64,000 bases of DNA, taken from the NCBI RefSeq assembly GCF_000143415.4, contig NW_003314387.1:31662-95661 (forward strand), read 5' to 3'. The notes beneath the pieces are model-generated. The model was not told where the DNA came from. It worked only from the letters and a program-made list of their open reading frames with translations, and did no database searches. The stretch is from Selaginella moellendorffii. Taxonomy: Eukaryota > Streptophyta > Lycopodiopsida > Selaginellales > Selaginellaceae. Positions 37,401 to 47,440 of the stretch are shown piece after piece. The first letter of the stretch is position 1. Every line of letters begins with the position of its first letter. A program made the translations under genes and the position numbers.

Positions 37401-38486
37401 CTAGGGCACGATCTTTTCCGCCTTGAGCACCTGGATCCAGTGCTGCAGAGACTTCTCGCTGTTTCGAAATCCCAGAAACCCGAGCTCCTTGCTCTTGTTC
37501 ATGCTGCACAAGTTCTCCACCGGAGCCGCGAACATTGCATCCAGGAACCAAAACTGCCCAACATCCTGAAACTTTGTGGGCAGCAGCTTATGCTCGCGCA
37601 CAAGCGCATCCCAGGCCCCATCTCTCCCCTTCATCAGACTCTCCAGGTTGAAGCTCTCGCCGTCGAACGGGACAGGATCCAGCCCCATCTCGTCCGCGAT
37701 CACAGCCCAGAGGCGCTTCCATTTGAACACATCCCCGTTGGTGGTATTGAGCGCCTGGTTCTTGGCAGCCGGATGCGTGGCAGCCCAGATCTCCTGCTCG
37801 GCAATCAGATCCGCATCGGATGCATCTATCAGGCCCTCCCATGTCGCCCTGCTCCCGAAGAATCGGAATGGCAGCTTGTCGCGCTTGCAGATCGCGGCGT
37901 AGACGGCCAGCCCCAGGATACAATTCATATAGTTCCTGGGTGCGAATCCAAAGATGGCGCCGGGGCGGTGGATCGAATACGTGAGATGCGGGTGCTGCTT
38001 CACCCTGTCGAACAGGAGATCCTCCTGGACGTAGTAGAAGTTGGGGACCGGAAGCCTGGGAGAGTCTTCCCGGAACGGAACCTCCGCGGGCATCACATCC
38101 TGCCACTGATCGAACGGCCCCACGTAGTGCTTCGCCCCCGTGGTCAGGCAGACATGGCGGAGCGCTCCTGGAAGCAGAGCGTCGAGGGTGTTGCGGAAGA
38201 TCGTCCCATTCGCATCGCAGTTCTCCTCCTCCGTTTGCATGGGGATCCAGGCCGCCCAGAAGAGAGTCGTGATGCGGTTCTTGAGCGGCGACAGCTTGGT
38301 CTGCACATCCACCCCATCCAGCAGATCCAGCTGCACGTAGCTCACTTTGCTGGGCAGCCAGTCGGGGCGATCGCGGCGCCCCGTGCCGTAGACTTGCCAG
38401 GACCCCTGCTCCAGGAGCTTGCGGCAGATGCTGTTCCCATTGATGCCGGTCACGCCGATTACAATCGCCACACGCTCTTCCGCCAT
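37401..38486 (-). CDS. PRISE family reductase, copy 1 (progesterone 5-beta-reductase / iridoid synthase-like)
   Basis: Intronless, 361 residues from MAEER. An atypical short-chain dehydrogenase: NADPH loop GVTGINGNS near residue 9, then TGRRDRPDW, YVQLDLLD, TTGAKHYVGPF (catalytic Lys) and NFYYVQED (catalytic Tyr). Family members reduce activated enones such as progesterone or 8-oxogeranial with NADPH in the cytosol; the substrate here cannot be read from sequence. A longer start (MCVP before MAEER) exists. A TTAAATA box on plus (TATTTAA in sense) lies only about 32 nt upstream of the ATG, so the leader would be very short if it is used. First of three near-identical copies. Confidence 0.9.
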   Translation of the reverse strand: MAEERVAIVIGVTGINGNSICRKLLEQGSWQVYGTGRRDRPDWLPSKVSYVQLDLLDGVDVQTKLSPLKNRITTLFWAAWIPMQTEEENCDANGTIFRNTLDALLPGALRHVCLTTGAKHYVGPFDQWQDVMPAEVPFREDSPRLPVPNFYYVQEDLLFDRVKQHPHLTYSIHRPGAIFGFAPRNYMNCILGLAVYAAICKRDKLPFRFFGSRATWEGLIDASDADLIAEQEIWAATHPAAKNQALNTTNGDVFKWKRLWAVIADEMGLDPVPFDGESFNLESLMKGRDGAWDALVREHKLLPTKFQDVGQFWFLDAMFAAPVENLCSMNKSKELGFLGFRNSEKSLQHWIQVLKAEKIVP

Positions 38487-38517
38487 AGGCACACACAAAC
38501 ACTGGGCCCAAGTGGAG

Positions 38518-38524
38518 TTAAATA
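38518..38524 (-). promoter_or_regulatory. Possible TATA box of PRISE copy 1
   Basis: Sense-strand TATTTAA, within a block (AGTGGAGTTAAATACTGGT on plus) that is conserved upstream of copy 2 near 43877-43897 but absent from copy 3. Confidence 0.35.
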
Positions 38525-38819
38525 CTGGTCTGCGGATGTGGTGCCGTGCCGTGGTGAAAGAAGCATCTACTTAAAAATGACAAAACAGTATGTAATATTA
38601 AAAAAAATTACATAGTTTATATCTGGTGATGCATTGCATCTGATCAATTTGTGGTTTGTTTAATGGATATTGAATATAGATAAAATATGCTTGGATATTC
38701 TAGAATATTTTACCATCTTGGTTTGCTTAAGCAAACCTGTTAGTAGTGAATATACCTAAAATATGCTTCAATATTTTAGGATATTCTACCTTCTAACTGT
38801 TGTTATTCATTTAGATTAA

Positions 38820-39040
38820 TTTTTGTATTTATAATTTATAAACATTCTTAAACCCTTTCTAGTATATTCTTTTTTATTCTATTATCTAATGGTTGATATG
38901 CAATAAAAATTAATCTTGTGTTTATAAATTACAAACATGCTTATAATTATAAATTTTATTTGATCAATTGGATTAATAAGTAAGAATAACACTACTATCT
39001 TATCATTATTATTATATGCAAATTTATAGTTCTTTATTTT
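38820..39040. repeat. AT-rich repeat, copy 1 of 3
   Basis: Related copies at about 39865-40060 and 41610-41830 share CTTAAACCC, ATCTTGTGTTTATAAATTA and CATGCTTATAATTATAAA. No coding capacity and no clear terminal repeats; a decayed transposon family is possible. Confidence 0.6.
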
Positions 39041-39864
39041 GTATATTTTCATGATGATATAACTAGCACCTACATTGGAGCTGATACATATAAAAATTAC
39101 TTATCACAACCCTCAATGCATCATGTGCATTCCTTAATCCCCAATTTGTCCAATCTTTGAGCAGCATCAACTCTACTACTTCACTAATAAAAAGGCATTG
39201 TCTATCAAGGCATTGTACAAGTATTGCTTAGTAGAGCAATTAATTTGAGGCTGCAGTCTTGGAGAATAAAGTATCAGCATTGTTTATTTATATGTTACCT
39301 TTGCCAAACATAATAGACAATGTAGAAAGTAGTGGTAGTTCAAGCCACAGGTGAAACAGTGAACTCTTACATACTAAGCTGGACATACCTGAATCTCTAA
39401 ACCCAAGACTCCTCCAGCATCAATCCACATCAATATTGAATTGAAGATTTCAAAGATTAGTTACATACTTCAAAGCTGTGGCAACTCTAAGTACCAAAAC
39501 TATGGATTCATGAAAGCATTTTGGTGCAAACAAATGATAATACTCACTCAAAGCTGTGGCAGAAATCCTGAAGGATCTACCTCTTCCCAACAGACAACCA
39601 TACATGAATCTACCAATATAGGGAGCCATGTCAACAGGGAGCCAAGAGAACCATTACCATTGACAAGAATATTAAGAATATTCTGCACACTAAAGAATAT
39701 TCTATTAAGTTAGTGGAAATATTTTTATTAAATAGGTATTTTAGTAAGTTTAATAGTATTTAGATCTGTGTGAACTACCAATATCTAATCTTATTGGCAA
39801 GAATAACACTACTATTAAGTAAACCAAGTGTTGTTATATGCAACATAAAACAATTTATTATTCA

Positions 39865-40060
39865 TTTAGATAAATTTTGTATTTCTAATTTATAAACTTT
39901 CTTAAACACTTCTTAGTATATTCTAGTTTATTCTACCATCTAATTATTGATATTTAATAAGATTAATCTTGTGTTTATAAATTATAAGCATGTTTATAAT
40001 TATAAACTTCCATTAGATACATTGAATTAATAAATTCATTAAATTATATGTAATGTATAA
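39865..40060. repeat. AT-rich repeat, copy 2 of 3
   Basis: Same family as 38820-39040. It ends shortly before the solo LTR at 40111. Confidence 0.55.
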
Positions 40061-40110
40061 CAAATTATTTTTGGTTTGTTTAAGTAAAAACCTATAAGGG
40101 GACCGGGATA

Positions 40111-41379
40111 TGTGAAACACAAATCCTTAAGCCCCAAAGTGGAGCTGAAACAATGCTATCTGATGCTGAAGTAGAAGCCAAACAAATGCAACACATTTGG
40201 ACTAAAATGCTTTCACTTAAATAGTCAAGAATGGGAGTGGAACTCCTAACGAAGTGCTCAGGGAACGAACATGAAACAAGTTGTAAGTGAGTCTCTAGAA
40301 AAAGGACCTAAGACGGAGTTTAAAATAGGACTCAAGATGGACCCGAGATGGAGTTCGAGATGGAGTATAAAATAGGCCCAAGAAGGAGTCCGAGATGGAC
40401 TTGAGATGGAGTCCAAGATGGATCTAAGATGGAGTCTAAGATGAACTTGAGAAAAAATCTAAAATGGACCTGAGATGTTGTCCAAAATGAAATCCAAGAT
40501 ACACCTAAGATGGAGTCCAAAATGTAGTCCGAGATGGAACTAAGATGAAGCCTGAGATGGAGTCCAAAATGGAACTGGGACTGAGGCCGAGACCAAGTCT
40601 AAGTCTGAGACCGAGTCTGAGTCCAAGTCCAAATACTAATATAGGTTACAATGAATATAGACTGATAAACAAGGGTAGCTTGGTGAAGTGTTCAAGAGTT
40701 GGCTATAATTCCCCCAGGAGATTGAATGGTTGATACTCTCAGTCCAAGCGTGGGTGGCACTATTTACTTGGATACTTGGCATGGCTCAATGAAACCTCAT
40801 TCTAACCCCATGGCTAGAACAGTCAAAGGCAGAAGGTGCGGAGAGTACCCATGAGGCTCGCATAAGGCCTCAGTGTTCCAAAATGTTATCCTAAAGTCCC
40901 AAACTATGGAAAGGAAGAGGAGCAATCCTTTGGTGTAATGACCAAGGATACAGTCACATAGTCAGGAAGTCTTAGAGCATAGTGGGACTTAATAGTCAGG
41001 CCGATGGGCCTTAATCCAGTGGCAATGTTGGTAAACATGGCCATGGATAGAAAGAGACTTAGTACAGATGGTCTAATTTTAGAGAGATGAATCTATGATG
41101 TAGGTGGTGTTGGACCACTAGTGTGACAAAAGGTGAATGAGCACAACCTTAATGCAATGAGTTAATAAATTAGTGATACCTTTAAGTGTTGATTATGGGA
41201 TTGAATATGTGGAGCACTTGGACCAAGTGGCAAAGATTAAGTAGCATAGGTGCCATTTTTGGGGCTAACAAGTCCCCAAGTTTAGAATAAAATTTATAAA
41301 AGTGGGGAGTAAAAGTCTTCCAAGTGGTTGGAAGTGTGGTTAAATGACTAAAGTAAAATGAAAAATTTAATCACTTACA
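40111..41379 (+). mobile_element. Decayed solo LTR of the A/B/C family
   Basis: It begins TGTGAAACACAAATCCTTAA and ends AATCACTTACA, colinear with the reverse complement of the A/C LTRs, with a reduced GAGATGGAGTCC array at about 40318-40640. No internal region follows, so LTR-LTR recombination is likely. Flanks GGATA and ATATA do not form a clean target duplication. Strong C-to-T and G-to-A decay. Confidence 0.8.
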
Positions 41380-41385
41380 ATATAC

Positions 41386-41610
41386 TATAAATAACTAAAG
41401 AGAACAACTTAAAAAATTATCTATATATTTCAAAAATAAAAAAAAAGGGATATGAATAAGAGTGCATCCCTTTTTTCAATCGGTTAAAGGCTTTTTTCAC
41501 TCAATTAATGGTTTTGGGATACTTAAGATTAAATTTTTTTGGGGTTATATATCCTTGAGTTTGGGTTGAGTGACCTCCTGGGAAGTCCAAATTCATGAGT
41601 TAATTCATAA
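41386..41610 (+). mobile_element. Decayed Cassandra-like LTR with 5S rRNA-derived part
   Basis: GAGTGACCTCCTGGGAAGTCC near 41568-41588 is the 3' part of plant 5S rRNA (C-box region). Upstream sequence is colinear with the better preserved copy at 57963-58223, allowing for transitions. The right end is not preserved. Confidence 0.6.
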
Positions 41611-41830
41611 TTTATAAACATGTTTATAAATTCTAAACTTTCTTAAACCCTTTTTAGTATATTTTTTTTCATTCTACCATCTAATGGTAATAAGATTAAT
41701 CTTGTGTTTATAAATTACAAACATGCTTATAATTATAAACTTTATTTGATCAATTGGATAAATAAATAGGAATAACACTATTATTAAGCAAACCAAGCAT
41801 TGTTACATACAACACATAGCAAATCATTAT
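41610..41830. repeat. AT-rich repeat, copy 3 of 3
   Basis: Same family as 38820-39040, with the same internal TCTTGTGTTTATAAATTACA block. Confidence 0.55.
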
Positions 41831-42765
41831 CATTTCTACAGAAAAAATAATACAAACTAAATTCTTAACAAGTTTTTGAAAATTGCTGACAAGTTATTAC
41901 TAATACTAATAGTGAGTGTATCTTAACAGACAAAAACCTCTATAAAACTTGCAATCTTCAACATACCAGTTTTCATTTGAGTGTCAAACGAACCAGTGCT
42001 TTTGAGAACAATTCCTCTCCCAGGCCATCTAGCGAGCACCATGTGCGTCTTTGAGAACAAAGGCACCTTGAATCCGTTTCCTGAGAGAAAGATTTAATTC
42101 ACGATTCTCAATAAGAGCACTGTGAAACCTGTCCATGGCAAGGCCCTTGACATCCTATGAAAGCAGTGGAGGCGCTCGACATCGTTTCCAAGGTTGAGAA
42201 CCGATCCTTTGGAAAATAAAACGTGCACTAAAGCTCATGTCAGATGCGTGCAAACAATACCGTGCCACAAAAAAGTTTTCACTAATCTGCTGGTCCTTCT
42301 TTCTGAATCTTTCCTGAAGGATATAATATTAAGAAGGATATTATATTAGTGTCTCCCAAGCCAAACAAGACCTGGCTGAAAAGAACATGTCTGTCACAAA
42401 CTTCATGTTCACGCTTCATGTTTGCCAAGACACCCGGAGATCCTTCTGAAAGCATAAACACCTGCAAAGAAATAAGAAAGATTCAATACTTCATTGTTTC
42501 CTTCTTTATTGCCCAAAAACTTGACGACCTATCGCTCGAGGAGATCCACCGCCCGACGTAGCACCATCTCGAAAAGAGCGCGAAGGGAGAGGCGGCCCGC
42601 CGCCGTAAGCCCGGAACACCACGTCATTAGTTTGCGTTAAGCAATGGGCTCAGAGCAAATATCCGACGCGATAATCCTTCACAAAGTTTTGTGAGCATTT
42701 CTCTAATTTTGAAGAGCAATACACTTATATGTAGAGCAGACCGTACTCCTCCTGCAACCAGAGAA

Positions 42766-43854
42766 TTAGGGAACGATCTTTTCCGCCTTGAGCACCTGAA
42801 TCCAGTGCCGCACAGACTTCTCGCTGTTCCGAAATCCCAGAAACCCGAGCTCCTTGCTCTTGTTCATGTTGCTCAAGTTCTCTACTGGAGCCCCGAACAT
42901 TGTATCCAGGAACCAAAACTGCCCAACATCGTGGAACTTTGTCGGCAGCAGCTTGTGCTCGCGCACAAGAGCATCCCAGCTCCCTTCCTTCCCCCTCATC
43001 AGATGCTCCAGGCTGACGCTCTCGCCGTCGAACGGGGCAGGATCCACCCCCATCTCGTCCGCGATCACAGCCCAAAGCTGCTTATATTTGAACACATCCC
43101 CGTTGGTGATATTGAACGCCTGGTTCTTGGCAGCCGGATGCGTGGCAGCCCAGATCTCCTGCTCGGCAATCAGATCCGCATCGGATGCATCCGTCAGGCC
43201 CTCCCACGCTGCCCTGCTCCCGAAGAATCGGAATGGCAGCTTGTCGCGCTTGCAGATCGCGGCGTAGACGGCCATCGTCAGGATGCAGTTCATATAGTTC
43301 CTGGGCGCGAATCCGAAGATGGTGCTGGGGCGGTGGATCGAATACGTGAGATGCGGGTGCTGCTTCACCCTGTCGAACAGGAGATCTTCCTGGACGTAGT
43401 AGAAGATGGGGACCGGAAGCCTGGGATAGTCTTCGCGAAACGGAACCTCCGCGCGCGAGAGATCTTTCCCGAACTGTTCGAACGGCCCTACGTAGTGCTT
43501 CCCCCCCGTGGTCAGGCAGACATGGCGGAGCGCTCCTGGAAGCAGAGCGTCGAGGGTGTTGCGGAAGATCGTCCCATTCGCATCGCAGTTCTCCTCCTCC
43601 GTTTTCATGGGGATCCAGGCCGCCCAGAAGAGAGTCGTGATGCGGTTCTTGAGCGGCGACAGCTTGGTCTGCACATCCACCCCATCCAGCAGATCCAGCT
43701 GCACGTAGCTCACCTTGCTGGGCAGCCAGTCAGGGCGATCGCGGCGCCCCGTGCCGTAGACTTGCCAGGATCCCTGCTCCAGGAGCTTGCGGCAGATGCT
43801 GTTTCCATTGATGCCGGTCACGCCGACCACAATCGCCACACGCTCTTCCGCCAT
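42766..43854 (-). CDS. PRISE family reductase, copy 2
   Basis: Intronless, 362 residues from MAEER, over 85% like copies 1 and 3 by eye. It has the NADPH loop GVTGINGNS, catalytic Lys in TTGGKHYVGPF and Tyr in FYYVQED, but the normally conserved Asn of NFYY is Ile. GPFEQFGKDLSRAE also differs, a cluster of changes beside the active site. An upstream in-frame start (MAQCLCVA) exists. Its 3' flank (about 41990-42500) is homologous to that of copy 3, so whole units of roughly 2 kb were duplicated. It may have altered specificity, or may be relaxing (inference). Confidence 0.88.
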   Translation of the reverse strand: MAEERVAIVVGVTGINGNSICRKLLEQGSWQVYGTGRRDRPDWLPSKVSYVQLDLLDGVDVQTKLSPLKNRITTLFWAAWIPMKTEEENCDANGTIFRNTLDALLPGALRHVCLTTGGKHYVGPFEQFGKDLSRAEVPFREDYPRLPVPIFYYVQEDLLFDRVKQHPHLTYSIHRPSTIFGFAPRNYMNCILTMAVYAAICKRDKLPFRFFGSRAAWEGLTDASDADLIAEQEIWAATHPAAKNQAFNITNGDVFKYKQLWAVIADEMGVDPAPFDGESVSLEHLMRGKEGSWDALVREHKLLPTKFHDVGQFWFLDTMFGAPVENLSNMNKSKELGFLGFRNSEKSVRHWIQVLKAEKIVP

Positions 43855-44648
43855 AGCCACGCACAAACACTGTGCCAAGTGGAGTTAAATACTGGTTTGG
43901 GGATCGAATCCCGCCGCATGCATTGGTGGTGCCGTGGGGAGATTTTTCTGGGCTCTGGAAGAATCATCTACTTGTATACATAGTCTGGTGCATTGCATCT
44001 GATCAGTTTTTTTAATCATTTTATAAAATAACTGACAATTGCTTTCTAATTGAAGTTTAACAGACAACTTGCAACCCGTTATTCTTCAACAGATAATACG
44101 TACCATTTTTGGTTCGAGTGTCATGAACGAACCTCAGCAACGGGTGCTTCTGAGAACAATTCCTCTCCCAGGCCATCTAGCGAGCACCAGGTTCTTCTTT
44201 GAGAACAAAGGCGCCTAAGAAATCATTTTTTCACTATGACTTCCTCTCCTAGCTCTTTAGAAAGCAGGTTTCGCTGTGGAGGCGCTCGAGGTCGCTTCCA
44301 AGGTTGAGAAACGATCCTTCGGAAAATGAAACGCGTCTTTCTGAATCTTTCCTGCATATCAAGAAGGATATTAGTGTCTCTCAACCCAAACAAGATCTGG
44401 CCGCTACCTCGGACACTTTTGAAAGCATAAACACCTGCAAAAGAAATAACGAAGACTCAATACTTCATTATTTCCTTATTGCCCAAAAACTTTACCAGCA
44501 TTGATTGTCGGTAGCCTAAGAACAAAAAGAGAAATAAAAAGATCATGCATCTGGAATCAAAGGGTTTAGGGTTCCTGAGAGAAACACCACGTAGATGGTC
44601 TTTCACAAAGTTATATGGGGACAGAACGCAACTCCTGCGACCACAGAA

Positions 44649-45743
44649 CTAAGGCACGATCTTTTCCGCCTTGAGCACCTGGATCCAGTGCCGCACAGAC
44701 TTCTCGCTGTTTCGAAATCCCAGAAACCCGAGCTCCTTGCTCTTGTTCATGTTGCTCAAGTTCTCCACTGCACGCTCGAACATTGTATCCAGGAACCAAA
44801 ACTGCCCAACATCTTGAAACTTTGTGGGCAGCAGCTTATGCTCGCGCACAAGCGCATCCCAGGCCCCATCTCTCCCCTTCATCAGACTCTCCAGGTTGAA
44901 GCTCTCGCCGTCGAACGGGACAGGATCCACCCCCATCTCGTCCGCGATCACAGCCCAGACGTGCTTCCATTTGAACACATCCCCGTTGGTGATATTGAGC
45001 GCCTGGTTCTTGGCAGCCGGATGCGTGGCAGCCCAGATCTCCTGCTCGGCAATCAGATCCGCATCGGATGCACACGTCAGGCCCTCCCATGTCGCCCTGC
45101 TCCCGAAGAATCGGAATGGCAGCTTGTCGCGCTTGCAGATCGCGGCGTAAACGACCAGCGCCAGGATGCAATTCATATAGCTCCTGGGCGCGAATCCGAA
45201 GATGGCGCTGGGCCGGTGGATCGAATATGTGAGATGCGGGTGCTGCTTCACCCTGTCGAACAGGAGATCCTCCTGGACGTAGTAGAAGTTGGGGACCGGA
45301 AGCCTGGGATAGTCTTCCCGGAACGGAGCCTCCGCGGGCATCACATCCCTCCACCGATCGAATGGCCCCAGGTAGTGCTTCGCCCCCGTGGTCAGGCAGA
45401 TATGGCGGAGCACGCCTGGAAGCAGAGCGTCGAGGGTGTTGCGGAAGATCGTCCCATTCGCATCGCAGTTCTCCTCCTCCGTTTTCATGGGGATCCAGGC
45501 CGCCCAGAAGAGAGTCGTGATGCGGTTCTTGAGCGGTGACAGCTTGGTCTGCACATCCACCTGATCCAGCAGATCCAGCTGCACGTAGCTCACTTCGGTC
45601 GGCAGCCAGTCGGGGCGATCGCGGCGCCCCGTGCCGTAGACTTGCCAGGATCCCTGCTCCAGGAGCTTGCGGCAGATGCTGTTCCCATTGATGCCGGTCA
45701 CGCCGATCACAATTGCCACACCCAGATGACGCTCTTCCGCCAT
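44649..45743 (-). CDS. PRISE family reductase, copy 3
   Basis: Intronless, 364 residues. The N-terminus MAEERHLGVAIVIGVTG has a three-residue insertion before the nucleotide-binding strand. Catalytic motifs TTGAKHYLGPF and NFYYVQED are intact. The upstream region lacks the TATA-bearing block shared by copies 1 and 2, so its expression may differ. The reaction is NADPH-dependent enone reduction as in the family; the substrate is unknown. Confidence 0.9.
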   Translation of the reverse strand: MAEERHLGVAIVIGVTGINGNSICRKLLEQGSWQVYGTGRRDRPDWLPTEVSYVQLDLLDQVDVQTKLSPLKNRITTLFWAAWIPMKTEEENCDANGTIFRNTLDALLPGVLRHICLTTGAKHYLGPFDRWRDVMPAEAPFREDYPRLPVPNFYYVQEDLLFDRVKQHPHLTYSIHRPSAIFGFAPRSYMNCILALVVYAAICKRDKLPFRFFGSRATWEGLTCASDADLIAEQEIWAATHPAAKNQALNITNGDVFKWKHVWAVIADEMGVDPVPFDGESFNLESLMKGRDGAWDALVREHKLLPTKFQDVGQFWFLDTMFERAVENLSNMNKSKELGFLGFRNSEKSVRHWIQVLKAEKIVP

Positions 45744-46780
45744 ACCTGCGATGGTCCTGAGCGTGTCAAGATAATGATCTGTTGATCAAATCCCGTAGCG
45801 GTGGGGTCAGAGAAGCTTTTGGAGATTTTTTTCTAAAATGACAAAGTAGCAAGTGCAGGTTGTGGCCTGTGACATTGAAAAAAGTACGTAGTTGGTGTGG
45901 GGTTGGTGCGTGCATTTAGAATTGTGATTGTACCCGATATCAGTTATGTTTTCACGCGACTTTGCCATTGGTCCTGAAGGTATATACGCATAGGATTCGC
46001 ATGAGCTAAGAATATTCAATCTAGTATATTCGTCTACGGATTTCATACCTCCATTATTCACGAGAATGGGTGTTGATCTGTGTGAAAATCTGAAGCACAG
46101 GGAAAGAGCACCCTGGCTGCCAAATCGAGCTAATTGGATTAAGGACAGCTTTGGAATGTTTGCTTGTAAGAAAATCCTTGGTTTCTCAGAAATAGAACTT
46201 GGAATTTTAGGCTTGTGATTAGTGCAATAACATTAGTGAAAAATTAAATTTCACAAAAAATGAAATTCAAATGAAACATTTATAAATTCTCAAAAACTCA
46301 TAATGTCCGTATATTAATATTAGCATAATGAAATTCTAATAGCCGTTGGATTGGTTTCAAATTAGACCACTCACTCCTGTATATAAATTAGGGTTTTTGA
46401 GTTAATTGATATGCACATTTTCTATATTCCCTTTTTATATTTCATGCACTCACAACAAAAGATTTAATTTTCATTTTAAATTTATAAGCATGTAAATCAT
46501 GAACATAAAACTACAATGGTTTCATAATGTATAAATTTTCAAATTGATTTAATAAGTGATTCACAATCTGATTTCCACGTGATACCAAGATTGCCACATT
46601 AGATGCCACATAAGCAAAAATCTGGATCATTAATTGAATTGATACCTAAATTGTCGCTCAATTACAATGCTGCTTGCAGCTAGAGCTCAATTAGCAATAG
46701 CTACGGCTGGAGTTGGATGCTCATAGCTGCACCACTGCTTTGCGAGATGGAGCTGGATCATCACTCGCTTGCCGCTTGTG
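45744..46780. other. Intergenic, no gene seen
   Basis: AT-rich sequence with short unconvincing frames. Confidence 0.55.
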
Positions 46781-46799
46781 CCACTTGCTGCTGCTGGCT

Positions 46800-47440
46800 T
46801 GCTGTTTTTGACTCCCTGCTGCTAGCATGAAGAGGCCTCCGAGGGCAATTCCCTAGACATACAAAGAATGTCATCTGCACAAAATATCCATTGAGTTTCT
46901 CACAAACCAGATTAGAGATGTGTATGTTGTAAGCCTTGGAGATTGACTTGGAGATGTCTGAAACAAGGGGATAGTGCAAATTGCCTAAGCCACCCAACTT
47001 TCTCTCAGTTTGAACCCAAGCCAGATGGGAAAACTGCAAAAACATCCTTTTGTTAGTGAGAGAGCAAAAAAGAAAATCCATGTACCACACTGTCAACAGA
47101 GACTTTGAGCACTTCCGTGTTGATCTTCTCAAATTCTGAGTAACGATCACAGAAAAAGGCAATTTCTAGTAGGAGGAAAAGAAAAGTTTGAAGAAATCTT
47201 TAAACCAACGCAATTGTCATCAACCAACCTATCGGGCAAATGATCATGAAGTCCAAAGGATAGAAGAACAACATGACATAGAAGTAGTCTGAAAGCTTCA
47301 CCTGCAAAGACATAGGAGAAATAAGAACACAGCAAAGAGGAACTTTTCATTTTCCTGATGAATACCTTGAAGAATTCCTGATTGAAGACTGACTCAGCCT
47401 CGAAATCCAGACCCTTCTTTCCCACCAATGGAACATCTAA
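46800..47440 (-). pseudogene. 2-Cys peroxiredoxin fragment, intron-bearing
   Basis: Exon-like pieces read PLVGKKGLDFEAESVF, then VKLSDYF and [64 protein letters not shown] and GIALGGLFM, separated by short introns (for example 47302-47365). This is the chloroplast-type 2-Cys peroxiredoxin order. The peroxidatic Cys is present, but the Thr of the PxxxTxxC site is Met, and the C-terminal half with the resolving Cys is missing. Introns are kept, so the copy arose at DNA level. No transit peptide is visible. It is unlikely to be an active peroxidase. Confidence 0.8.

Noticed and set aside
37440-38615. Antisense frames of up to about 430 codons opposite the PRISE genes
   Set aside because: They are shadows of conserved intronless coding sequence on the minus strand and recur in all three copies for that reason.
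40106-41384. Target-site duplication of the solo LTR
   Set aside because: Flanks GGATA and ATATA differ at two of five positions; not claimed.
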